Shown here: positions 13,554 to 26,800 of the stretch, piece after piece
Position numbering within the stretch: position 1 is the first letter of the stretch
Layout: every line of letters begins with the position of its first letter
Origin: Lophius americanus
Taxonomy: Eukaryota > Chordata > Actinopteri > Lophiiformes > Lophiidae
Assembly: GCA_037951165.1 (NCBI GenBank)
Contig: JBBDHG010000015.1
Span: 12,086,001 to 12,150,000 of the forward strand
Reading direction: 5' to 3'
Length of the DNA: 64,000 nucleotides
Program-made: the position numbers and the translations under genes
Notes under the pieces: model-generated
What the model saw: the letters and a program-made list of their open reading frames with translations, nothing else
Databases searched by the model: none
Told to the model about the DNA's origin: nothing

Positions 13554-16500
13554 ATGTCGAACGGTCCCAGACAACGGAGCAGCACGTCGGGCTCTGCCAA
13601 GGATGCTGTGGCGGAGGAGTCCGGAGGGGGGGTTGCGCTCAAGAAGGAGATCGGGCTCGTGAGCGCCTGCGGGATTATTGTTGGTAAGTGTGATAAGTTT
13701 GCCATTTAGACTAGATACGTAATACCGTGATCCTAGTCGTCTGTTTAAGTCTACAACAACCCAACCTTCCTTTTCGGTGCAGTAATACTTTGCAAAGCAT
13801 GTGAGCGTCTGAGAAACTGAGTCCTTGCTGCCACCTGTGTTCAAAAGTGTAACACACCTAGATTATCTGATGCAAGTTCATGAGGACAAAAAGTTCATAG
13901 TGGAAAAAGCTTAATCTAAATAAACCACATATATTGTTTCCACGTGATTCATTGGTTTTCTTTCAGCACTGAGCAATGTTGTTAGGCCAACTTCATTTAT
14001 TTGGGTTAGAAAACTTTTTCTAGTCTGGTCATTTTAATACTGCAAAATTGGTATGACCAACCCCATTCAGTAAAGCCGGACTTACTCTAAGTACGTAAGC
14101 TTGAATAAAAGTGACCCTACTCAAACATTTGAAGCTTACCAACGTAACTACCTAACAGTGAAAGAAACCTTAAAAATCATCAATTGGGGGGTGAAGGTGG
14201 CTTTCAATTAGATTGTATACCTTTACCAAACCCAGAAGTCAAGCCTTTCCCAAAATCAGTCTCAATAGCATAATATATTTAAGGATACTGGATTTGTAAC
14301 AGCCAAAAATTTAATTCTCTGTTTAGATTTAAAATTATCCTATTCCAATGTAAGAGGAAGTTAAAATATATATATATATATATCTGGATCTGCACCCAAA
14401 TTTATCTTTTCTATGTCAAGACCCATCTTTCCACTAAACTGTTCGGTAGTTTTTGTGTAATCAAGCAGAGACACGCAAATTGGCATTTTATGGAGGCAAT
14501 TAATTGATTAGATCAGCTCTAATATTGCCTATATGCTAATACTAGTTAACTAACTTTAAACAGTCAAGATTTATCATCACAGTAGAACTGTTACTATCTG
14601 CCATTCAGATTTAGTGCTAATTAGTTAGCTAAGCTAATCAGAGCTTGAAGTAGTAGCTAGTAGTAAAAAGTTTTCTTGGGGATTCCAGCCACTGTTCGGT
14701 CTTTGTGATGACCTTGACTCCCACAGCGTCATGACTTCAGCTGCCACTGCAGCCATTAATCAGTGAAACTTTCTTCATTTTATTGTAGCCTGGCCAGTGA
14801 TGAGGTCGTCACACCCTCTCACCTCTCACGCTGAAAGGATTAGCCCATTCTGAGTAATTTGTCCTCACTTCATGATTGACACTGTGACGGCATCACGGCA
14901 AAACTTTTCAAGTTAAAAACTGGCCCTGCTGCTCTTATTTGTTAGTAAATGCTAACAATTCCAGTACAGTCCCATACGGTCGATAGAAAAAAATGAAAGG
15001 TGCAAGTTTTATTTTAGTCTTATGTAGCTATTAAGCAACTCACTAAAGTCTGAAAACTGAATGTTTTTGTGTTTTAGGTCATGATAGCAATTATTACCAA
15101 TGACTGATGAAGCAAACGTGGTGTTGCTTCACCACAGATGTTGTTGTGCTATCATGTGAAGATTCCTGTTTTTCCAGTAGCATGTGTACAGTTACTACTT
15201 AGCTCACAATTTCACAACAGAATTAATATATTTGTTATCTGTATTGGTATAATATTTTTTTGGATCATTTTGCTGATTAGATTCTGTTCGAAATGTTGAT
15301 AAGAGGAGCTCTCACTGAAAGCATGAGATTTGGCATTATCTAAATGAGAAATATATTTTTTATATAGTTTAAATTGAAGAACCTTATTTGCATATAAAAC
15401 AAGAGAGCAGATGTAAAACTGTGCAGTCTTCATACCAGAGCAGCAACTAACTATTATGTTTATTTTGGCACACATTGTTGAGTATTCAATTGATAGATTA
15501 GAAGCATAAGATACCTATCCAGGCCAAAAAAATCTTTAATTCCAACAAGGCTTGCAATTTGCAATTTAGAAAAAATATAAGGGGTTTGTCTCTTTATTCA
15601 TATTATCAAAAGTCCAGGTTGGATTTTTGGCAAATATGCTACTCTTTACCAATTTTCGTGAATATTGATCAATTGGTTAATGCATAATTTTTAAAATTCA
15701 CAAAAAGCCTTATTTTACAATATTTTAAGCAGTGGAGATAAATCCTCAATCAGTGCCTTTATCCAGATCCACTCCAAAATTCAACTACGTCACAGATAAA
15801 TAAAAGAATAAAAAAATCTAGTGAAAACATTATCTCCTTGGTTAAGGTTACCGTTCATAATTTTCGACTATAATTTCCAAAAATTGTAAAAAAAATAAAT
15901 TTTAAAAAATGCCTTTGTACGATTTGCAAAAAGCTAACGGGAATCAACATTAGCTTTCTTATCTTGACTTATAACTTCCCAAAACTCGAATAGTTTTTGC
16001 TCTAAAAAATAATTTAATTGTAAATCATTATTTTCTAGAATAGTTGACAATCATTATTTTCTAGAATAGTTGACAACTAGTTGTCTTTAAAATCTGCTAG
16101 CTCTAATTTGCACTATTACTGTCAAAACACTTTAAAAAAAAAAAGTTCAATCAAGCAAAACTGTCACTGTGATTCGGATTTATGATAAAAGTGCATCATA
16201 TGATTAATGCTTCAAACATTTATTGTCATATCTATACAATAATGTGGGTAAGTGATAAATACACAGGCAGGGCTGCACAGAGGTCAGTCAAAGACGGCGA
16301 GAACAGTGATTGTTATTCAGCACAGACAACAAACACATAAAGGCAAAACCATCAGATGATAGATGGATTGGTAAAGACACGAGGCAAAATATGACCAACA
16401 GGTTTTTCAATTGGGTCCTGAAACCGTGTGGTCTTTGTATCGACCTTGTCAGGATGAAGAGATTGGAGCAGGGGTGACTCATTCGTCCATGTGTTTCCAC

Positions 16501-17298
16501 GGTAACAGGAAGAAAAAGATGGGAGTGTGTGTGTGGCTACGTGAGAATTCCTAATAGAGAGAGAAAGAGAGAGAGAAATAAGATGTTGGGAAAAACAGGG
16601 AGAGCAACCTAGGTATTTAAGTGTTTTTAAGCAGGTTTTGTTCTTTCTCAGTTTGTCCTCTACCCGATAAGTCCTTCAGGTCTTAGTGTAAAGGCCGGAT
16701 CACTACTGTAGAACTCTAAGTAATAAGGTAGAAGCTAGAAAGAAGATTTATTATGAAAGTGCTGCTTTCAGGGCCAGGATAAAGTTCTGATTAAACATTT
16801 TGAAAGATAATTAAAGATCTATAACATGTCTTATCAAAGTTAAACTACAATCTCTAACCCCTGTGAATGGTGGCGTCTTTGCTCTGCAGCCCCACCCTTG
16901 ATTCCATTCTGCAACATAATCCACTTATTTTATCTCTCACCCCCCATTCAATGACTGTTAGGAGACAGTTTGGTACTGTTAAGCCACTCAAGCCACTATA
17001 GAGCATTTTTATGGTTGTCCAGAGTCCTTACATCTTAGCATAGTCACCAGACTGTGCTTTGCAAGAGGCTTTTCGTCCTTGACCAAGTCACTCATTCATG
17101 CTCGCTCAGCTCACATTCTCCTGTGCGACAGAAATGCGAGCTCAGGTGACTTGTCTGATCCTTTTTCGCTCTGAACATTCCCTGCTGAGTTTCCACGAAA
17201 AAGGGGCTTGAGCACACGAGGATATCAAACAGTTTTATGGCCTATTGTACAGTGCAGGCATTTATCTCTCTCACACACACACACACACACATGCACAT

Positions 17299-17368
<70 letters not shown>

Positions 17369-20300
17369 GCACACACACACACACACACACCCAAAACCAA
17401 ATTCAAAGCCATTAATTGTTATTAGAATTGAACTCTTGGCCACTTTAATGACGGCCCAGCCTTCTTCTACTTTTTATTAGCTTGCCAGACTTAGCTGTCT
17501 GAGCTTTGGTTTTTAATTGAATTGTTTTTCAAACTCAAAACCAGTTTGATTAACGATTGGCCTCGGTTTTATCCGAACATACATAAGCCAAGATAAAGTC
17601 CTCACCTGGTAGGTGTAATGATGTCACAAATTCCTTCTCTTCCCTCTTATTCCTATAGATAACATTTACGCAGGTGTGCTCTTCCATTTCTGTGCTTCTT
17701 TGGGATAATTATAGCAAACACACAAACACACACATACACACTCAGACGCACTGGTCTGCTGGTTCTGGCTGTGGGCCAAGCAGCATGAGGCCTCAGCTAG
17801 GTAGCTGCTAGTACAGTTTTAACATCGGGAGGAAATGCAAGAACTAATCCTACCAGGCTGTTTTAAAGGCTGCATTAATGTTGCACAAACACACATTCTT
17901 ATTAATAATCAAAGCCTACTTCTACGTTTGGCATTCAATCAGGTGTCATGGAAGCCCGAAGAAGATAGCTTGTTTCAAATAAGAAAATAGAAAATTTATA
18001 TTATATTATATTTGACAAATTAATCATTTATGGGTTATTATTATTTCGCGCATCTTAATTGTGAGTATTTTTCCGTTTTTTGTTTTGTTTTAGGTGACAG
18101 GAATTTCTGCGTATTTTGGGCAAAAACAAAACCTTTGGTGGTGTAGGCTTTGCCTTTGCAGGAATGGAAGAAGCCTTTTTCGCTATTTTTCAACAATTTA
18201 GAGATAAAAGATGAATTGATTAAAAACTGTTTTGGCAGTTTAAATATATAAGGATTAAAATGCTTATTAGGTGCCCAAACACCGACCTGAATAATGAATC
18301 CCAGTTAAATAACTTCACACAAAGTGCTGTACAAAAAAATCTGATTTTATCAGAAATGTTAATATGTTATGCCATGTCAAATTTGATTTAGATCTGCATC
18401 TGAGAAACCACCTAAATCTGATTTTAAAAAGGACTCAAACGTGTTGAAGACCAAACTATAACACTAATAAAAAGGAAATGACTGAAGTTTGAGTTGCAGC
18501 TACAGGTGGTTGTTCAGCATTTATAAATGTCCAAAAGGAAGACGAAAGTGCTAGCAGAGCAAGTCTGAGAGCAAACCCACAACGAAACAGGAATTCAAAA
18601 TATCCTGTTTTTTTAAAAACAAAGGGTAGGACCTGATTTGTTATAAAAGTCATTTTTGGTCTGTAAATATTACAAAGAGAACTGGACCAATGGGGGGGGG
18701 GGGTTAATCCACTGCTACTTAAAGTTGATACAAATGAGAGAGTCAGTTTTTTTCCCTTTTAAATTCATGCTCTCTCTCTTGGCCCGGTTTGAGACAAAGG
18801 GTGTAAAGATGACCATAAGAGCAGGAAACCAGAGGAGATTCCACATTAGTCAGCATGCCTCACACACTGCAACCACGCACATGACGTGAACATCAGCAAA
18901 TTGTAGCAAGCCTTAACTTTTGCACAGTCTTATAAATCCTTATAAATCCGTGACTGCAGATTTTTCCAAACTTTACACTGCAAAATTATATCATTGAGTT
19001 TGAAACAAGAGGAAAGTGATAAGTCCACACATGCAGCTCTAAGGTGTCAAAGGTCATGATTCTCCACCACCATAAAGATGTCAACATAACCAAGAGTGTG
19101 AGATTGTTTTTTGTCTAGTTTACCTTTTACCTGTTAATGGAGTTACATAAGTGTGCGTCTGTGCTCATATCACGTGACTTATATGGAATCAACAAAAGGC
19201 CAAAGTTCGTTTTTTTTTCTTTTGTCTTTTGCATCAATCAATTTTTAACCTTAATGTTAAAATGTTGGATGGATCACTATCAGTAGTTCCACAAATAAAT
19301 TCGTAAAGAGAGAAGGATGGTGCTCTGGAGTCTGCGCCCAACCATTATTTCTTACATATTATGTAATTTCATTCTTAACTGATCCATTATTTTGGGAGAT
19401 TTTATATGATCCTTCTCAGGGATAACCTATGGAGACTAAAATGAAGTTATGTCTACTACTGACCACCATTTGTAGGTTATGCCCCTAGGGTTTAAGGCTT
19501 AAATTCTACTTACTTAGCGAGGATAAAAATCTTAGAAAAACAACAATCATCAATTCCAGAAGGTGGAACCAGCAGAAATTTGAAAATCATACTTGATAAA
19601 ATATGTAAATGACCTGTACTAAAACAAAACGAGACGACCTGAATGAACAGCTACAAGTCAGTTATGTTGCAGTTCATTCAGCAATGTGCTGATATCATCC
19701 ATTTGACTTTTGTACTGTAAAATGCCACCCAGCCTATCATCCAGTGAGGCTGCTATAATTCAAAACCTTCACCTTTGACCCCCACGCCTCTTTTATTGGT
19801 CAAAGGATTGTAACCCAGTCAACGTAGTCAGTTGAATCTGAATGGAGGCTCCTGACCTATGACCTCAGCTTTGTCAGTCCCTCCATCAAACAGGGATGGA
19901 TCTATCCTGAGGCCCGGCCAGCTACTTTCGTGTTGGACCAGAACCCAATGGTCCGTCCCTCTAACTTTCTGAGCCTTTATAAACCGCCTGACATTGTGAT
20001 GCTCATTGAATGTGTCAGGGAATTATTCTCCCCCATCTGAGTTTACCTCTCAACCCCCCCCACCCCTTCTTTTCTTTGTACTCTTTCACCCCATGTCCTG
20101 TTTCGCTCCTGCCCCTCATAACTCTGTGCTCAGTCAGCAGATTAGAGGTTCTCCCTCCTTCACTGCTGACCCCACATTTTCCTAGCTGCTCACTCTCTAC
20201 CTGTGATCACATTATTTGCCACTTCATTTTGTCTTTTTCTTACTTTTTTGGTTTTTCTGCCCTTAATTACATTTAACAGACCTCATCTAATGACTATTTC

Positions 20301-23300
20301 AAGCAGAAATTCACTTAAATGAAAAAGGGGAACTTCTACCAGCATGAGAGTTTCAAGTTAGTTTAATTTTTTGTTTTAAAATTTCTCTTACTTACTTACT
20401 GATTCTCAACAGACCAAAATTTTCGAAATTGATAAAAATGTATGTTTTCATGGAATGAATTTGCATTTTTAAGGAAAATTTAAAGTGTCTTATTTCTGTA
20501 TGTTGAATGTGGTGACTTTTCATGTTCACTCAGTGAAGCTGCCATGTTTGATATCTCACATTGAGGCATTTGGAAAACAGCTGAATTTAGGATTTTAATT
20601 TTCCCCCATGGTTCTCCATTCCATTAAAACATGTGAGCAAAACAACTGTCAAAATGATTATAGCTGGCATGTCAATGTAGTTTAATTAATTATTAAGACT
20701 CTACTTCCAACAATGCAAAAAAAATATTTATAGCAGGTTTTGGTGAATTCATAGATCAAGGCCAAGGTTAGATAACCTGCAGATGTGACAGAATACATTG
20801 GGTAGGGTAGGATGATGAGTAGGAACTGTGGAATTTCTACTCGTATGCAGAAAAAGTATGTTTACATCCTGTTCAAACATGAAGACACAACAACTCCTCA
20901 CAACAATGGTGACTCTTTTTCCTACAGAAACTTGACTCCTCTCATCTTCCCTGCCTCATCCAGGTAACATTATTGGCTCGGGTATCTTCGTTAGTCCCAA
21001 GGGAGTGATGGAGAACGCCAGCTCGGTGGGTGTGGCTCTGTTTGTCTGGATCATCACGGGCGTCATCACAGCCATTGGTGCATTGTGCTATGCTGAGCTG
21101 GGCGTCACCATCCCTAAGTCAGGAGGAGACTACTCCTATGTCAAGGACATCTTCGGAGGGCTCGCTGGGTGAGTGCACTCATAAAGCTCCACTGGAAACT
21201 GTCAGAGGGTTGTTCTCACTTGTGGTTTGACATTACAACAGAAACCAGTACTGAAGAGATGAGATGTTACTCACTATGTGCTACGCACAGGAAAGATGTG
21301 GGGGTTTTTTTAGCTCAGGGGTTTTTTTCTGAGGTTTCTTTGAATCAACACATCTTTGGTTATTATTCTTTGTAAAAAATGTTTTTTTTAAACACGATGT
21401 TGAGTTGGGGTTTGAGCCTTCCTCCCAGATATTTTATATTCATTTAGTTACTGAGAAGGGCAAAACTTGCCTTTGTCATATGCTATCAAATTACATTTTA
21501 AAGCCTCATATACATTTTAGCAATTAGTTGATAAATTTATTACTAAAGGTTCTGTTCACTGAGTTTTGATTAACCCAGCGCTGACCCTGGTCCAAAGTAC
21601 CGTCTATATGACCCAGTTTTCTAGATGCAGGGGCCTCCCAAACAATCAAAGTGAATTTGATATGGATTTAAGTGAACATACCAACATGTCTAGATTCCTT
21701 TCGTGATCCTGACAGATGCCCCTAGGATGTAGGTTGACCGTCTTGATCCACAGCGGGGGTGCAGACGCTAGATATAGTGAGATAATAATAAAACCACACT
21801 AAGTATCTCATGATTAAATACAGTCACAAAAAACTTTCAAAAGCATGCAAAGTCACTCGAAGATATACAAATGTCCGGCTGCTGCAGGCTTTTTCTTTCC
21901 ACTAGATATCCCTGGGAACCACATTAGGTAAATTTCCTAGAACAACAATATCGTTTGTTAGCATAGATCCCACACACACTGTGCATTTGCCCAGACTGTA
22001 AACACAGGTTGGACCATTGTTTTTTCTACTATTACAAGGATACTGGGAGAGGAATTCAACTAGACTAAAGAGCCCATGATTGTTTTTGTCCCTTTTTTAC
22101 AGTAGCTACCAATACAATGAACTTCAGATGCTTGGTTTGAAGTGTTGGGGCCACTCCGTTTCCCAATGCCCGCTGTCTGAGACAAACAAACCACGTTCAA
22201 GGGCTGTTTTTCTTGTCCCGCTCCTTTTATCTCTCTGTGTGTGAATGTGGGTGTGGATGGAGGTGAACAACCGCAACAACGGAAATAGTAACGTTACCTC
22301 GTTGCAGCCCATGAAAGTTGTACGCTAAAGCACGACTTGAAAGGACAATGCCCCCAGTACAAAGGTTAAACTGAGGGCTGTGTTCTACACATAATGTTCA
22401 ATAAATACACCACTACAGAATCCATAGGCTACAGGAAGTTACTATATTATATATACCTCTTTGAAACCTTTCAGTCTGGTTTCCGCTCCGCCCACAGCAC
22501 AGAAACAGCTCTGCTTAGACTCACAAATGACTTACGGATGGCAGCAGATGCTGGTTCACCTTCCCTCCTGATCCTCCTTGATTTGTCTGCTGCCTTCGAC
22601 ACAGTTGTCCATGGAGTACTCCTACACCGCCTACATCACACCACTGAACTCACTGCCACCGCCATAAACTGGTTTCAATCCTACTTCACTGACAGAACAG
22701 AATACGTTTCTCTTGGAAGTTCAAGGTCCCGGACACACACCGTCACCTGTGGGGTCCCCCAGGGATCAGTCCTTGGCCCCATTCTCTTCATACTATACAT
22801 GCTCCCCCTTGGCCATGTCATCAGTCGATATGGACTCTCATTCCATTGTTACGCTGATGACACGCAAATCTACATAAAAACTGACACATGTTCCTCTCCG
22901 CTTCTCCATCCTCATCGTCATCATCATCATCTCCCCTCTCAACTCTCGCGCTTGTCTGGAGGAGATAAAGGTGTGGATGAAAAACAACTTTCTCCAGTTG
23001 AACAGCTCCAAAACCGAAGCAATTTTAATTGGCACCCAACATCAGACCCAGTCTTCCTCCATAACCAGTATTACCTTCTCTGGTCACGACATTCCCCTCT
23101 CTTCATCAGTCACCAACCTCGGTGTAAGATTTGACCCTCATCTCACTTTTGAATCCCATATCAAACACATCTGCAAGATCTCCTTTCATCATCTCAGAAA
23201 TATTTCCAAACTCCGTTCTTCATTCACCTTGAGTGATGCTGAAAAGCTGGTCCACGCGTTTGTCTCTTCCAGACTGGATTATTGTAACTCCCTTCTAATC

Positions 23301-23849
23301 GGGATCCCTGATAAAAGTCTTCAAAGACTTCAGTATGTTCAAAACAGTGCTGCAAGGATCCTGATGAGAGTTCGTAAACACGAGCACATCACCCCCGTTC
23401 TTCATTCCCTTCATTGGCTTCCCATCTCCACCAGGATTGATTATAAGATCTCTCTCCTCACTCACCAGTGCATCCATGGTAACGCACCCCCCTACCTGAA
23501 AGGACTACTCACCCCACTGACCTCAACACGATCCCTCCGTTCTACCCACTCATACCGCCTCCTCCATCCCTGGACTAAGCTCAGCGCCATGGGTGATCGG
23601 GCCTTCTGTTCTGCTGCCCCTCGTCTGTGGAATGCCCTCCCTGACCATCCGAGGGCTCCACAGACGACTGACACATTTAAAAAAGAACTTCAACCTTTTT
23701 AGCAGAACCTATAACTTTAATTAACATTGCTGCTTTTTGGTCAGGTTTTTATATAGTTATTATTTTATTTTTTATTGATGCTTTTATCTGCTTTTACTTT
23801 GTACCACGTTGAGATTTGATCCAAATGTAAAGTGCATTATAAATGAAAT

Positions 23850-23883
<34 letters not shown>

Positions 23884-26800
23884 CATAACTGGTTTGAGTG
23901 TCATTGTGATACTCGTCTATTATAGAGTAATTAAAATTGACTTGTTATAAATGGAAACTCCAATTGTAGTCTTACAAAAAATATTTTTTCATTTCTTAAT
24001 TATTAATTATTATATATTATTATTTTAAATTGATTTGAGTAAACAGAAACCAAAACAAGTATTATTTTACAACCTATAAATTAGGACTGCCGCTAATTCC
24101 ACCACTTCTATTGTATTTGAATATTAAAGTGAAATAAAGGCCTACTAACAGCCATATCATGTCTAAAACTCGTAAATGTCTAAATTATTTATCAATACAC
24201 TAACCTGCAAGCTATATTTCAGTGTAGTCACCAGCCATGTGACAATAATCTACAGCCTTGCATCGGAGGTTTTTAATCATATTTGGCGATTTGTCCCCAA
24301 TTTAAGGAGGTAACATCAGGATCCAGTATTTCAAAAACATCACCGTACATGACTAAAGTCTGTGTGTAAAGGTTTCATCTTTCGCTCTCCTGCATTTGAG
24401 ACTACATTAATATATTAAAAATACACATTCCAGTGAGACACAATCCCATTAGTGCAGTCAGCTGTATAATGATCCCTCTTTAAGCTTGAAGAGAATTTCA
24501 TTGAAAATGAAATTCAATTATTTGCAATTATCTATTCATTTAGCTTATATACAAAAATTGATGAGTGGTAAAGAACCAGCGTTGAGCTTTTACTTGATAA
24601 ATGACTCAAATGTCCAAACATACTAAGAAATGCAGTTTACATTTCAACCAAAAATACCATCTTTCTAAGGGAATCTATACATGGAAGGATGTACTGTATG
24701 TACCATACCTTTGAGGTTTTCTTCCTCATGTTAAGGCCCACCTGTGGGGACTTCTGACACCCTACTGTTTCTTCCTTGATCCAGTGTTTGTAACTGTGCC
24801 TCCCTCCATTGTTTCTGTCTCAGGTTCCTGCGTCTATGGATCGCCGTGCTGGTGATCTACCCAACCAACCAGGCCGTGATCGCACTGACCTTTTCCAACT
24901 ATGTCCTGCAGCCTCTATTTCCCACCTGCTTCCCGCCGGAGAATGGCCTGCGTCTGCTGGCTGCTGTGTGCCTATGTGAGTAATACAGTCTGACGTGACG
25001 TAAATGTAAGCAGTACAACTGTACACTTGAAACATATTATGAAATAATGTACTATTTAAGTGATTAAAGCGATTAAGTGACCTTCCAAATGAGGGTAAAT
25101 TCAGCAATACCTCATACAACATCTGCAAATAGATGAATAAGTAGTATCTGTAATACACAATACCTCTTTACAACCCACTTTAGCCTTTCTTACATAGAGA
25201 TCATGCAAAAGCACCACAACACAGACCTTTTTTTCGGTGTAATGCTACTGCAAGGTGTGATTTTAACTAGTAGGCCAGCATTCCAAAAGTAAAGAGAGGC
25301 GTGAGTTAAAACGCAGCAATGTTGGCCTGTAGTGTGACATTTTTTCTTCATTGAGCAGTGATTTGTGAATATATATATAAATAGATATAGATATAGATAT
25401 AGATATATAGATATAGATAACGTATTTGTCTTTATTTCTCTGGGGAAAATACAGCCATATCTCATACGACTGAGTCTGAAAAGAAATAATACGCTCAGGA
25501 GGAATAACTAAAACATTTCCTGTCTATCTTAATCAACAGGATTCTTTCCCAATCCTTTAGCTTTAGTCCCTTTAAAACAAATCTAATCTTAGTTGCAACT
25601 TCTTGGCCGTGTCAAAGGTCAAATCTTTATTAGCCCTTTGAGTTTTGATTCAAATATACAGTGCGTTATAAATTAAATGTACTATTATTATTTTATTATT
25701 CATATGACATTTCTTATCATAGAGAACCACTTGTCTCCAAACGGGGTTTTTCACTCAAATATCTGCTGATGCCATTGGAATTATTCAAGTTTTATCATTA
25801 TCTTAAAACAAATCCTTGCATTGTGATCTTTAGAATCAGCACTAACACATTGAATTATGAATGTAATTTTCAGGAGACCTGCTGGTCAGATTATGTTAAT
25901 AAAAAATGGATATTGTTTAAAGCAAAGAGCACTTACAGGTCTTTTTGAGATGTGCTTGTTGATATAGGCTCAAATATTCATGCTGCCAGAAACTGCACCG
26001 TATCAGAAAATAAAGAGTATAGTTTATTGGTTAGCAGATTAACAACACTGGTATACATTCAGTGATGAGACTGGACAAAGTAAAGGAGTTATTTTCTACG
26101 ATAAATATAACCCTGAATAATATTTTCAACAGCATTACCATTTGATTTGTGCATCAAAGCGCCATATGATACTTAAATATTATGTAAAAGAGTCTCCTAT
26201 TGCCAAAAATATATTGTGAATTATGTCACTCTGTCCCAGTTTCCCGCTTGTCCTCTATGGATCCTTTGTTATTTAGGTAGGAGGAGAGTTAGAGATACCA
26301 AAGTAGTTGGAGGAGTGTAGCACCAAGCAACCAATATTAGAAGACAAACGGATGAATGTGTTGGCACTTACATGACCTTGGTTGATCTGAGTCCCACAGC
26401 ATAGTTCACACTCACAGGCCAAATACTGCGCGCAACCTTTAGACACACAGGCAGGTACAGATACTGGAGAAGAAAGTCTGTATTGTGGGTGTGGAAGTAT
26501 TTACTTTTCACGATGGTACAAAACTTGCTGAAGATTGCACATAGAAAAATACTCTTTTCTCACTTTAAGATTTCAAAAATGTATTTCAGTCAGTGCTTTT
26601 AGTGAGTATTGTGACCTGAATTAATAATTCTAAAATAGGTGGGATATTATGTAGAATGGGACGGCTACCCATTCCACATAATATCCAACTGGCACGTTGG
26701 TGTCAGAGTTAAAATCCATCTCTGGCCATTATACTTATATGTTCTCTTAAAATTCCTTGCAATCGTGTGTAGCGAAACATTCTTAAACCGTTGGACAATT

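Larger units (their letters stand above)
13684..20963 (+). other. slc7a8 intron 1 (7.3 kb)
   Basis: No exon or RNA gene is recognised. It holds short AT repeats near 14367-14382, probable fragments of a common fish repeat (14385-14480, 15750-15850), a 26-bp tandem duplication at 16024-16075, a purine-rich GA tract near 16550-16577 and the long CA repeat at 17272-17391. Confidence 0.7.
21169..24823 (+). other. slc7a8 intron 2 (3.7 kb)
   Basis: Apart from the sense-oriented LINE at 22460-23883, no exon or other gene is seen. Confidence 0.8.

Noticed and set aside
13487..13844. Frames overlapping slc7a8 exon 1 on both strands
   Set aside because: Shadows of the CpG-rich first exon; only the frame from 13554 joins the next exon in phase.
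17208..17480. Long His/Thr and Cys/Val frames on both strands
   Set aside because: Produced by the CA microsatellite.
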